From Streptomyces sp. CC0208 (GTDB taxonomy: Bacteria; Actinomycetota; Actinomycetes; Streptomycetales; Streptomycetaceae): DNA of 64,000 nt. The notes beneath the pieces are model-generated. The model was not told the DNA's origin and made no database searches. It saw only the letters and a program-made list of their open reading frames with translations. This document shows, piece by piece, positions 34,524-44,700 of this stretch. The position numbers and the translations under genes are program-made. Numbering within the stretch: position 1 is the first letter of the stretch; each line of letters opens with the position of its first letter. The stretch spans positions 186,001 through 250,000 of the forward strand of contig NZ_CP031969.1 of assembly GCF_003443735.1 (NCBI RefSeq), read 5' to 3'.

Positions 34524-35984
34524 GTGAACTCCGCACGTACCCATGACCGCTTTTCCCGCCGCAGCCGTTTCGGATCATCCGCCCCGAGCCGTTCCGGGGG
34601 TCCCAGCCGTGCGGGCGGCTACGGCCGGCGGCCCGCAGCGGTGCAGGGCGAGTTCGCCCTGCCGGAGACGATCACTCCCGCGCTGCCCGCGGTCGAGGCG
34701 TTCGCCGACCTCGACATGCCCGAGCCGTTGCTGGCCGCGCTGACCGCACAAGGCGTGAGCGTCCCGTTCCCGATCCAGAGCGCGACCTTGCCCAACACCC
34801 TCGCGGGCCGCGACGCCTTGGGACGCGGGCGCACCGGTTCCGGCAAGACCCTCGCCTTCGGCCTGGCGTTGCTGGCCCGCACCGCCGGACAGCGCGCCGA
34901 GCCCCGCCAGCCGCTGGCCCTGGTCCTCGTGCCGACGCGCGAACTGGCCCAGCAGGTGACCGACGCACTCACCCCCTACGCCCGCTCGGTGCAGCTGCGT
35001 CTTGCCACGGTCGTGGGAGGAATGTCGATCGGCAGGCAGGCCAATGCGCTGCGCAGCGGTGCCGAGGTCGTCGTCGCGACGCCGGGACGGCTGAAGGACC
35101 TCATCGACCGCGGGGAGTGCCGGCTGAACCAGGTCGCCATCACTGTCCTGGACGAGGCGGACCAGATGGCAGACATGGGCTTCATGCCCCAGGTCACCGC
35201 ACTCTTGGACCAGGTCCGCCCCGAGGGCCAGCGGATGCTGTTCTCCGCCACCCTCGACCGCAACGTCGACCGCCTGGTCCGCCGCTACCTCACCGATCCG
35301 GTCGTCCACTCCGTCGACCCGTCCGCGGGTGCGGTCAGCACCATGGAACACCACGTGCTGCACGTCCACGGCGCGGACAAGCACTGGACGACGACGCAGA
35401 TCGCGGCGCGCGAAGGCAGGGTGATCATGTTCCTGGACACCAAGCACGCCGTCGACCGGTTGACGCAGGACCTGCTCAACAGCGGAGTGCGGGCCGCCGC
35501 CCTGCACGGCGGCAAGTCACAGCCGCAGCGCACCCGGACTCTGACCCAGTTCAAGACCGGGCACGTCACCGTGCTCGTGGCCACGAACGTGGCGGCCCGC
35601 GGCATCCACGTCGACAACCTCGACCTGGTCGTCAACGTCGATCCGCCGACCGACCACAAGGACTACCTGCACCGCGGCGGCCGCACCGCGCGCGCCGGCG
35701 AGTCGGGCAGCGTCGTCACCCTGGTCACCCCCAACCAGCGCCGCGACATGACCCGTCTCATGACCGCCGCCGGCATCATGCCCAAGATCACCCAGGTCCG
35801 CTCCGGCGAAGAGGCACTCAGCCAGATCACCGGCGCCCAGACGCCCTCCGGCATCCCCGTGACGATCACCGCGCCGGTCGCCGAGCGACGTCCGCGCAGC
35901 ACGTCGTCCTCACGCGGCCGACGCAGCCCCGCCTCGGCCACCCGGCGCAGGACCCGGCAGTCCGCGTTCAACGCGGCGGCGTAA
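34524..35984 (+). CDS. DEAD-box RNA helicase
   Basis: A 486-residue ATP-dependent RNA helicase. In order: Q motif region (FADLDMPEPLLAALTAQGVSVPFPIQSATLP), Walker A RTGSGKT (about 103), PTRELAQQV, TPGRLKDL, DEAD box LDEADQMADMGF (about 216), SAT in LFSATLDRNV, GTP-binding-type ATNVAARGIHV and HRGGRTARAG. Basic, low-complexity extensions occur at both ends (RSRFGSSAPSRSGGPSRAGG; RRPRSTSSSRGRRS), typical of cold-shock helicases. The start is GTG at 34524, with GGAAGG six bases before it, sequestered in a hairpin. Likely unwinds structured mRNA at low temperature together with CspA. Confidence 0.95.
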   Translation: MNSARTHDRFSRRSRFGSSAPSRSGGPSRAGGYGRRPAAVQGEFALPETITPALPAVEAFADLDMPEPLLAALTAQGVSVPFPIQSATLPNTLAGRDALGRGRTGSGKTLAFGLALLARTAGQRAEPRQPLALVLVPTRELAQQVTDALTPYARSVQLRLATVVGGMSIGRQANALRSGAEVVVATPGRLKDLIDRGECRLNQVAITVLDEADQMADMGFMPQVTALLDQVRPEGQRMLFSATLDRNVDRLVRRYLTDPVVHSVDPSAGAVSTMEHHVLHVHGADKHWTTTQIAAREGRVIMFLDTKHAVDRLTQDLLNSGVRAAALHGGKSQPQRTRTLTQFKTGHVTVLVATNVAARGIHVDNLDLVVNVDPPTDHKDYLHRGGRTARAGESGSVVTLVTPNQRRDMTRLMTAAGIMPKITQVRSGEEALSQITGAQTPSGIPVTITAPVAERRPRSTSSSRGRRSPASATRRRTRQSAFNAAA

Positions 35985-36036
35985 GGACTTCGTGTTCAGG
36001 TTCAGGACGCCGGCCCACCTCTGCAGGAGGCACGTT

Positions 36037-36441
36037 GTGACGATGGTTCAGATGCAGCCCCGCTCGACGGGCGCCGCCCCCGTTCCCAGGACAGTGGCCG
36101 ACGCCATGCAGACGGCCGGACCGCAGGTCTGCGACGACATGAGCGTCGAGGTGGCCCTGTCCGTCATGGCGAGCGCCCGCACCGCACACCTGCTCGTCTG
36201 CGACAACGACGGCGTATGCACCGGACTTCTCACCCAGGCCCAGCTCACCCTGGTCCGCGACAGCTCCGTACACACCGACCGGATCCAGCTGCGGGACATC
36301 CTCGTCGTCCCAGGGCCCTTCGCCTCACCCGTGACCACGATGACCGAAGCCGAGCACGCGATGCGCTACCGCCGCCTCGATGCTCTGCCCGTGGTCGACG
36401 AACACGGCAACGCCCTGGGCATCCTCGCCCTGGCCCGCTGA
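36037..36441 (+). CDS. CBS-domain protein
   Basis: A 134-residue protein made of a pair of CBS motifs (about 22-75 with VADAMQTAGPQV and AHLLVCDNDGVCTGLLT; about 80-134 with LRDILVVPGPFASPVTTMTEAEHAMRYRRLDALPVVDEHGNALGIL). CBS pairs bind adenosine nucleotides or SAM. AGGAGG (36025-36030) six bases before the GTG at 36037 sets the start. It follows the helicase by about 50 bases and is likely in the same cold-shock group. The target it senses for is unknown. Confidence 0.88.
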   Translation: MTMVQMQPRSTGAAPVPRTVADAMQTAGPQVCDDMSVEVALSVMASARTAHLLVCDNDGVCTGLLTQAQLTLVRDSSVHTDRIQLRDILVVPGPFASPVTTMTEAEHAMRYRRLDALPVVDEHGNALGILALAR

Positions 36442-36445
36442 ACCG

Positions 36446-36482
<37 letters not shown>

Positions 36483-36520
36483 GGCAGAACCATCCCCTCG
36501 TTCTACTCCTGTGAGGCATC

Positions 36521-36832
36521 ATGCGCTGTGTCATCGCCCGCTTCCCCTTCGATCTCACCAAGAGCGGCGTCCTGGAATCGATGAAGGGCGTCAAGCCCGA
36601 GAAAGTCGTCGGGCCGTCCGTGATCGTCGGCCGCCGCACCTACCCTGCCAAGCAGGTCGGGCAGGTCGTCACCCGCCAGGACCGCCGCGACTTCAGCGCC
36701 GGAGAAGTCCTGCGGGCCATGACCCAGCTCGGCTTCACCTGCCGCGACCATTCCCAAGCCGCTGCACCCACACGCACGCTCAGCGCGTTCCAAGAGGCTT
36801 CCGCGATGCTCGGGGCCCCCGCAACCGTCTGA
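36521..36832 (+). CDS. Small conserved streptomycete protein next to the cold-shock helicase
   Basis: A 103-residue protein (MRCVIARFPFDLTKSGVLESMKG... VGRRTYPAKQVGQVVTRQDRRDFSAGEVLRAMTQLGFTCRD). I recognise it only as the short protein that accompanies CspA/DEAD-box helicase genes in streptomycetes, so a role in cold or RNA metabolism is suggested by position. There is no signal peptide or membrane span. The ATG has modest GTGAGG ahead of it. Confidence 0.72.
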   Translation: MRCVIARFPFDLTKSGVLESMKGVKPEKVVGPSVIVGRRTYPAKQVGQVVTRQDRRDFSAGEVLRAMTQLGFTCRDHSQAAAPTRTLSAFQEASAMLGAPATV

Positions 36833-36956
36833 CCGACGGGCAGGTGTGAGCCGCGACCTCAGCAGCAGCGAGCTTCGCCGCCGTCACCGTGCACTTCAGC
36901 ACCATCCTTCTGGCGCCACCGAGGAAACCGGGCCACCGCGGCAGCCATGCCGGTCG

Positions 36957-36989
36957 CCCGGGTCCCCGCCGGCGCGACGGCGACCCGGG
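36957..36989. terminator. Hairpin terminator between the small protein and xlnA
   Basis: CCCGGGT (36957-36963) pairs with ACCCGGG (36983-36989); inner CGCCG/CGGCG adds pairs. It lies just past the xlnA stop on the minus strand. Confidence 0.55.
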
Positions 36990-37000
36990 ACGACCTGCCA

Positions 37001-38560
<1,560 letters not shown>

Positions 38561-38640
38561 TCAGACCGGGACGATTTGGCCGACACGCTCGGCACCCGCT
38601 CGGCCGTTGGGCGACATTCGGCGGGCGACGCGCTGTCTCG

Positions 38641-38666
38641 GCACGGGCACGGGCACGGGCACGGGG
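38641..38666. repeat. Hexamer tandem repeat GGGCAC
   Basis: Four head-to-tail copies of a GGGCAC unit lie in the long gap upstream of xlnA. Confidence 0.75.
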
Positions 38667-39277
38667 GTACTCCATCGCGGCTCAGCCGGGGCCGTCACGC
38701 GGCGTCGCGTACCTCCTCCCACTGCACGAAGAGCCAGCTGCGCTGGTGCGGACCGCACCGGAACGAACGGGGTGGCGCAGGTGCTGTGGTGCGTGGATGT
38801 GCCCTGCAGTTGTGCGCGGATCCGTGGTGCAGCACCTTTGCGCATGGCCAACGCGGTTCGAGATCTCGGACCGCGCTCGGCCCTCGCTGAGGGATGATTG
38901 ATGCATTGACGGTGGCTCGTCAATGCATTCTGCGAAGAAAGTTTCCTTCTCTTCTACGAAACATTCGAAGACGCGTCAGGCCGGACAGCGGGCCCCGGGC
39001 AAGGCCCAAGCCGCGACCAGAGCAAGTACGCGAACACCGCCGCCCGACCCTCCCGCCCCTGTTCAGACCCCTTCGACTGCAGTGAGATACCGCTTTCTTC
39101 CCCGAGCGTTTCCGTCGTTGTGGCAGCCCGCCACGCCCCGCAGGAGAAACTGATTTACAGGCAGAACAGCGATAGGCCTTGACCAAGGGACCCTGCATTC
39201 CTAGCTTGGCCGTCGAACGAACCATGAACTTCTCGAATGTTTCGACAAGGAGGAGCCCCTCAGATGGGCTTACCGGT
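38667..39277. other. Gene-poor stretch upstream of xlnA
   Basis: No supported gene. The segment 38880-38960 and 39150-39240 is noticeably lower in GC than the surroundings, suggesting acquired sequence or old promoters. Confidence 0.35.
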
Positions 39278-39560
39278 GAGTGATCAGGCAGACGGCGATT
39301 CCGAGGAAGGCTTCGTGGATGTCGTCGCGCGTTCCCAGCGGATGCGGACGGGACCGAAGCCGTGCAGCAAGGAAATCGTCTGCTCGACACCCGGCGGAAG
39401 GTGCCCAGGCCGGTCCCCGGAATCCTGTCCAGCAGTGGCAGCGGTCGAGGGACGTCGTTGCGGTTGCCGCCGGTCAGTGACACCGCGAGCGGGAGCCCTG
39501 ACCGGAGGTGATGACGTGATGTCTGCTGCCCGGGCGTGCGCGATCGACCGGGCCGGATCC
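39278..39560 (-). pseudogene. IS5-family transposase remnant
   Basis: On the minus strand GLPLAVSLTGGNRNDV and PLPLLDRIPG belong to the central DDE region of IS5-type transposases, and VEQTISLLHGFGPVRIRWER is from the C-terminal E region in another frame. About 60-70 residues between them are deleted. No start or terminal repeats remain. Confidence 0.75.
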
Positions 39561-39693
39561 GCGCGTGGGCCTCTGCGAGCTGGTACGGCTGGTCCCACAC
39601 GCCAGCTTCGTCGACTGTTCGGGGTTAGGCAGCACGGCTCGTGCAGCGCGGAGAGTGTGAGGTGAGGACGACTTCGAGCGAGCCCTCGCCTCA

Positions 39694-42600
39694 TCAGGCG
39701 GCCATGTACTCGAAGGCGAACAACCCGGCCGTCGTCCCCGCGAACAGGACCCGGCCGTCCGCGGACCAGGAACACGACCACACGGCGCTGTCGGTGCGCA
39801 TCATGGTCAGGGCCTCCCCGCTGGCGGGGGCGTGGATCCGTATGGTCTCATCCGCTCCGCCGCTGGCGAGGCAGGAGCCGTCGGGGCTGAAGGCCACCGC
39901 TCGCACCGGTCCGCGATGACCGCTCAACATGCGCACCATGGCCCCGGTGGACGCATCCCAGAGCCGCACCGTCGTATCGCTGCTGCCGGTGGCCAGCAGC
40001 CGGCCGTCCGGGCTGAAGGCCACCGTGTGCAGCTGGTCGGTGTGGCCGACCAGGGAGCGAACCACGTCGCCGGTGGACGGATCCCAGATCCGCACCGTTC
40101 TGTCGTGGCTGGCGGTGGCCAGGAACGTGCCGTCGGGGTGGAAGGCGAGCGCACGCACCGGCCCTCGATGGCCGTTCAGGATGCGCACCATGGCCCCCGT
40201 GGAGGGGTCCCAGAGCCGCACCGTCGTATCGCTGCTGCCGGTGGCCAAGCGCGCGCCGTCCGGGCTGAACGCCAGCGCATGCAGCTGGTCGGTGCGTCCC
40301 CGCAAGGTGCGTACCGTCTCGCCGGTTTCCATGTTCCACAGCCGCATCGTCCTGTCGCTGCTGCTGGTCGCCAGGCGGGTGCCGTCCGGGCTGAAGGCCA
40401 CGGCCAGCACCGCGCCCTGGTGTCCCCGCAGGCTGCGGGTGACGTCGCCGGTGACGGGGTCCCAGATCGGCACAGCGGTGTCGCGGCTGCTGGTGACGAC
40501 GCAGGAGCCGTTCGGGCTGACGACGACCGCGTGCAGTTGCTCGGCGCGGCCGGTCAGGGGCACCGGTGTGCTGCCGGCCGTCGGTTCCCACGCCAGGGCG
40601 ATGCGGTCGTTCCCGCCGGTGACGAGGCGAGCGCCGTCCGGGGCGAAGGCCACCGTGAGCACCGCCCCCCGATGCCCGGTCAGGCTGTGCACCACTTGGC
40701 CGGTGGCGGTGTCCCAGATCCGCACGAGGGCGACATGGCTGCCGGTGGCGAGGCGGGTACCGTCCGGGCTGAAGCCCGCGGCTCGCACCACCCCGGACAG
40801 ATCGTGTACGGCCACCGCTCCACCGGGCCCCCAGATCCTGAGGGTGCGGTCGTTGCTGCAGGACAGCAGGCGGGACCCGTCGGGGGTGAACGCCAGCGCG
40901 CGCACCTGCCCGCGGTGCCCGGTGAGCACGCGCGACGCCCGGAGAGCGCGGGGAGGGCCGTCGCCCGGTCTGCGGTCGGGACCGGGAGACGTGAGGTCCC
41001 AGAGGCGTGCGGTCGTGTCCGCGCCGCCACTGGCCAGACGTGAGCCGTCCCGGTCGAACACCACGGCGGACACGAGGCCTCCGTGACCGCTCGCCGTGTG
41101 CAGCACCTCACCGGTCGCCGGATCCCAGATCCGCACCGTCGTGTCGCTGCTGCCGGTGGCCAGGAGAGAGCCGTCCGGGCTGAACGCCACGGCAAGGACC
41201 GGCCCGTCGTGCCCCCTCATGGTGCGCACCGGCTGGCCGGTGGTCGCGTCCCAGATCCGTGCGGTCGCGTCACGGCCGCCGGTGACCAGCAGACGGCCGT
41301 CGGGGCTGAAGGCCACAGCACGTACCGGTCCTTGGTGTCCGGTCAGGGTGTGGAGCGCCTCCCCGGTGACCGAACTCCACATCCGTACGGTCGTGTCACG
41401 GCTGCTCGTGGCGATACGCACGCCGTCCGGGCTGTACGCCACCGCGTGTACCGGCCCGCGGTGACCGGTGAGCGTGCGCATCAGGGCGGGATCGGGCAGG
41501 TCCGGAGGAGGCCAGCGGTCGATGAGGGCGGGTGTGCCGGCGGGCAGCGGGCGGGCCGGCCAGTGCGGGGCATCGGTGATACGGCTGCGCAGGACCGTGT
41601 CGAGGGCGTGCGGCGGGGTGGTGGGGGTGAGCAGGTGGGCGGCTTGGGCCAGTTGGCGGGCGAGAGGCTGGGCCGGGGCTCCCAGGCGGTCGAGGTCACG
41701 CCAGGGGGCAGTGGGACCCCGCTGGTGCAGACGTGCCCGGATCCACCGGAAGTCCCCTGCGAGGACGAGCGCAGGTGCGGCTCGGCCGGCGTCGAGGAAG
41801 TGCTCGATGAGATGATCCAGCAGGTATCCGACCGTGATCTGCCACCACGCCACCGATCCGTCCTCGGCTGCGGGCAGGGATGCCTCGACGGCGTCGAGCA
41901 GAGCGGCGTTCGCGGTGCTCAGCCCCGCGGGTCCCAGTTCCGTACGCAGGTAGTCGCGGACGACGTCATGGACGGTGACGGCTCCGCCGGCCACGGTCGT
42001 CTCGATGGTGAGCAGCGACAGGTCGGCCATCTGCTTGCACAGGGCGCGGGAGTCGGTCTCGTCCAGGTTGCCGGTGGCCTGCCACAGCGTCGCCACCAGG
42101 TCGATGGGCACACTCTCGTCCTCGGCGAAGACCCCGAGTTCGTTGAAGCGCTGCTCTGCCCCCGCGTGCGGCAGGAGGGTCGAGGCGGCGCGGATGCTGG
42201 CCCGTACGGCGGTGTTGCGCTGGTCGGGGTCGTTGAGGTCGAGGGTGCCGTCGGGGTCCTGGACGGCGGGCCCGTCGGCACGCAGCCGCCGCAGGAGCGT
42301 TCTGGCCGCGTCGGTGGGGTCGGCTCCGGTGGCCGTCTGGTCGAGGAGGAACTTGTTCGCGATGCCCAGCAGCAGCGCCCAGCGTCCCGTCGCCTTGACC
42401 AGTTCCTCCACCACCTCGCGGCGCGGCGGGGTGGTGAGGCGGTGGGTGAGCAGGAGTCGGGCCTGATCACCCGTCATACGGTCCACTTCGATGCGCACCG
42501 CGGCGGCCGGGAGCACATCGGCCCTCCGCGTGGTCACCAGCCGGACACAGGAGCGCTCGGCACCCAGGAGGAACGGGGTGAGCTGCTCGCGTTCCCATAC

Positions 42601-43197
42601 GTCGTCGATGATCAGCAGGGTGCGCGGCCGCTCGGCGAGAAGGGCACCGAGATGGGCTCCGGCCCGCTCGGGGTCGGAACCGCTCTCCGTGGTGTCGCCG
42701 GTGAGCAGCCGGGTTTCCTCCACGACCTTCGCCGCGATGGCCGCACGGCCGCGCACCTCCCGGCCCATGGTGATCAGGTGTACGCCGCCCGGGAAGCGGC
42801 GCTGCACCGAACGCTGGGCAGCCACGTATCTCGCCAGGCTGGTCTTGCCGAACCCGCCGGCCCCGTGCAGACCGGCGGTGATCGCCACCGGGGCGCGGTT
42901 CCCCCAGCGCCCGGTGCGCCTGCGCACCGCCTTGACGACGACGGCCGCTTCGTCTCTGTTCACCCACCAGTCCGGCACCTGGGGCGGCGCAGGACGGCTG
43001 CTTGCGGCCGTGGATGCGCCGGGGACCGCACGCAAGGACACGGCCAGAGCGACGAGGCCCGATACCGAGCCGAAGACGCTCGCCACCGGGTCGGCAACAC
43101 CCCAGCCATCCCGCACTGCCGTCACCAGCAGCCACACCGCGGCCGCCACGCATACGGCGATGGCGGCCCGTGTCCCCCAGCGTCCCCGTGATCCCAT
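39694..43197 (-). CDS. STAND protein: membrane-anchored NB-ARC ATPase with 14 WD40 repeats
   Basis: A 1167-residue Apaf-1-like protein. Two hydrophobic segments lie at about 11-27 and 40-57. The NB-ARC domain (about 75-400) has the P-loop GLHGAGGFGKTSLA (109-122) and Walker B TLLIIDDVW (193-201), then RLVTTRR (sensor) and a winged-helix part ending with VHDVVRDYLRTEL. A helical linker covers 420-585. Fourteen WD40 repeats (585-1167), most ending in RIWD or RLWD, would form two seven-bladed propellers. Such proteins act as ligand-triggered switches in signalling or phage defence; there is no obvious effector domain, and the WD40 part probably senses. The gene stands alone. Its repeats are alike enough to suggest recent duplication. 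Confidence 0.93.
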   Translation of the reverse strand: MGSRGRWGTRAAIAVCVAAAVWLLVTAVRDGWGVADPVASVFGSVSGLVALAVSLRAVPGASTAASSRPAPPQVPDWWVNRDEAAVVVKAVRRRTGRWGNRAPVAITAGLHGAGGFGKTSLARYVAAQRSVQRRFPGGVHLITMGREVRGRAAIAAKVVEETRLLTGDTTESGSDPERAGAHLGALLAERPRTLLIIDDVWEREQLTPFLLGAERSCVRLVTTRRADVLPAAAVRIEVDRMTGDQARLLLTHRLTTPPRREVVEELVKATGRWALLLGIANKFLLDQTATGADPTDAARTLLRRLRADGPAVQDPDGTLDLNDPDQRNTAVRASIRAASTLLPHAGAEQRFNELGVFAEDESVPIDLVATLWQATGNLDETDSRALCKQMADLSLLTIETTVAGGAVTVHDVVRDYLRTELGPAGLSTANAALLDAVEASLPAAEDGSVAWWQITVGYLLDHLIEHFLDAGRAAPALVLAGDFRWIRARLHQRGPTAPWRDLDRLGAPAQPLARQLAQAAHLLTPTTPPHALDTVLRSRITDAPHWPARPLPAGTPALIDRWPPPDLPDPALMRTLTGHRGPVHAVAYSPDGVRIATSSRDTTVRMWSSVTGEALHTLTGHQGPVRAVAFSPDGRLLVTGGRDATARIWDATTGQPVRTMRGHDGPVLAVAFSPDGSLLATGSSDTTVRIWDPATGEVLHTASGHGGLVSAVVFDRDGSRLASGGADTTARLWDLTSPGPDRRPGDGPPRALRASRVLTGHRGQVRALAFTPDGSRLLSCSNDRTLRIWGPGGAVAVHDLSGVVRAAGFSPDGTRLATGSHVALVRIWDTATGQVVHSLTGHRGAVLTVAFAPDGARLVTGGNDRIALAWEPTAGSTPVPLTGRAEQLHAVVVSPNGSCVVTSSRDTAVPIWDPVTGDVTRSLRGHQGAVLAVAFSPDGTRLATSSSDRTMRLWNMETGETVRTLRGRTDQLHALAFSPDGARLATGSSDTTVRLWDPSTGAMVRILNGHRGPVRALAFHPDGTFLATASHDRTVRIWDPSTGDVVRSLVGHTDQLHTVAFSPDGRLLATGSSDTTVRLWDASTGAMVRMLSGHRGPVRAVAFSPDGSCLASGGADETIRIHAPASGEALTMMRTDSAVWSCSWSADGRVLFAGTTAGLFAFEYMAA

Positions 43198-43539
43198 GGG
43201 GTCTGATCATTCCCCCCGGCACCGGATCAGTGCCAGTCCCTCACCCCGGACCACCGGCCTGGGCCGTTCTTCGGGTCCGCCACGCACGAGGCAGCACGGC
43301 TACGTGACCGCCAAGTCGAAGAGCATGGACTCGCCGATTCGCGACCAGACAGCGGGAAGCGACCGCGCCACGCCTGAGCGCTGGCCCGGCCCACGCGAAC
43401 TGGCCACGTAGTACAGGGGTCGGCCGGATTCGCGAGCGAGTCTCTCCCGCGTCCCGGGGCCGGGTCGTATCGGGTGCCAAGTCAGTCGCGGGTCAGTCCA
43501 GCGAAGGACCAGCACCGGGTGCAGGCGTGCCGGGCGTGG

Positions 43540-43765
43540 AACAGGGCTTCGTGCGCGAGAACACGGTCGCACCGCACGTGAAGCCGTCACGGTGCTCGTA
43601 GGCGTCCAGCAATCCTGGGCTTTCGCCGGCCCTGGAGTACCCCCGCGCGTCCAGTCGCGGCTGGTGGCGTCGCCGACGTCGGTGTTGATGCCGTGGCCCC
43701 CGGTGGGGGGGGGCCTGGTGGCCGGTGTCGCCCGCGAGCCAGACCCGGCCGCGTCCGCGTGGGTA
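43540..43765 (-). pseudogene. FAD-dependent aromatic-type monooxygenase, remnant
   Basis: Minus-strand frames give RVWLAGDTGHQAPP, GGHGIN(T)xVGDAT and PGLLDAYEH, the FAD-ribityl-binding DG/GD region of class A flavoprotein hydroxylases, in at least two frames. A run of nine G residues (43705-43713) is at one of the frame changes. The N-terminal FAD-binding part and the C-terminus are absent. The remainder of 43198-43994 holds nothing I can support. Confidence 0.68.
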
Positions 43766-43994
43766 GGAGCCGGGGCGGGCCAGAGTGCAGGCGGGGGTGC
43801 GGGCCCTGGTCGACGCCGGTGACCACTGGCGGTCACCTCCAGGCGCCCCTGGCCGCGTGCCGCTGAACGTCACGGCCGGCACTCCGTTATACGGGGGTGG
43901 ACAACGAAGACGCAGCGTGTCACCGGGCAGAGCCCCGGCCCCGCCGAAGGCCCCCGGGCGGGGTGAGCCGCGTCGCATAGGCGTAAGCGGACTT

Positions 43995-44016
43995 GCTATG
44001 CAACGAGTTGCATAGC
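43995..44016. promoter_or_regulatory. PadR operator
   Basis: GCTATGCAAC, a GA spacer and GTTGCATAGC form a perfect palindrome with 10-base arms, 12 bases before the PadR-type start codon. ATGCAAC/GTTGCAT is the classic PadR-type site. Confidence 0.85.
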
Positions 44017-44028
44017 ACGATCGTCGGC

Positions 44029-44601
44029 ATGGCGCTCGAACACGCGATCCTGGTGTCGCTCCTGGAGAAGCCGGCGTCCGGCTATGAGCTGGCCCGGCGT
44101 TTCGAGCGGTCCATCGGCTACTTCTGGACCGCGACCCACCAGCAGATCTACCGCGTGCTCAAGCGCATGGAGAACGACGGCTGGGTCGATGCCCGCGACG
44201 TCCCGCAGCACGGACGGCCGGACAAGAAGGAGTACTCCGTCGCCGACCTCGGCCGGGCCGCGCTGTCCTCGTGGCTGCACGACCCGATCGAGCCGGAGAG
44301 CGTCCGCCACGACCTGGCGGTGAAGATCCGCGGTGCCGCGTTCGACGACCCGGCCGCCCTGATCCAGGAGGTGGAACGTCACCGGCAGGCGCACCGCGAC
44401 CGGCTGGCGCACTACCTCGCGGGCGAGGAGCGCGACTTCACCGGGCCCGAGGCGAACGCGGCCCCGCCGGACGCGCCGCTCGACGCGGAACGCGAACTCC
44501 AGCACGTCGTCCTGCGCGGCGGCATCGCCTACGAGCGGATGATGATCGGCTGGCTGGAGGATGTGCTCGCCACGCTGGCCCGCTTCGGCCCCGGCCACTG
44601 A
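44029..44601 (+). CDS. PadR-family transcriptional regulator
   Basis: A 190-residue regulator. The winged helix (1-80) has LEHAILVSLLEKPASGYELARRFERSIGYFWTATHQQIYRVLKRMENDGWV, and the C-terminal helical part (95-190) resembles the Vir_act_alpha_C dimerisation domain. A perfect operator overlaps its promoter, so it most likely represses itself and the acyl-CoA dehydrogenase gene 99 bases downstream. The ATG at 44029 fits the family start; ligand unknown, possibly the dehydrogenase substrate or a phenolic compound. Confidence 0.93.
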   Translation: MALEHAILVSLLEKPASGYELARRFERSIGYFWTATHQQIYRVLKRMENDGWVDARDVPQHGRPDKKEYSVADLGRAALSSWLHDPIEPESVRHDLAVKIRGAAFDDPAALIQEVERHRQAHRDRLAHYLAGEERDFTGPEANAAPPDAPLDAERELQHVVLRGGIAYERMMIGWLEDVLATLARFGPGH

Positions 44602-44700
44602 CCACCGAGGCGGTCACCGGCTGCTCGGCTCCTCCTGCTCCCCCAATCTCCGGACTTCTCCCTCTCTCACCTACCCTTCCGTCCAAAGAGGTTCCTCACC

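Noticed and set aside
39694..41480. Regular DNA repeats of about 126 bases that might suggest a repeat array
   Set aside because: They are the coding repeats of WD40 blades without spacer structure; not CRISPR. No CRISPR array or cas gene was seen in the window.
41083..43191. A 702-codon plus-strand frame opposite the NB-ARC/WD40 gene
   Set aside because: It is explained fully by the WD40/NB-ARC gene on the minus strand; the apparent repeats are the antisense of the propeller blades.
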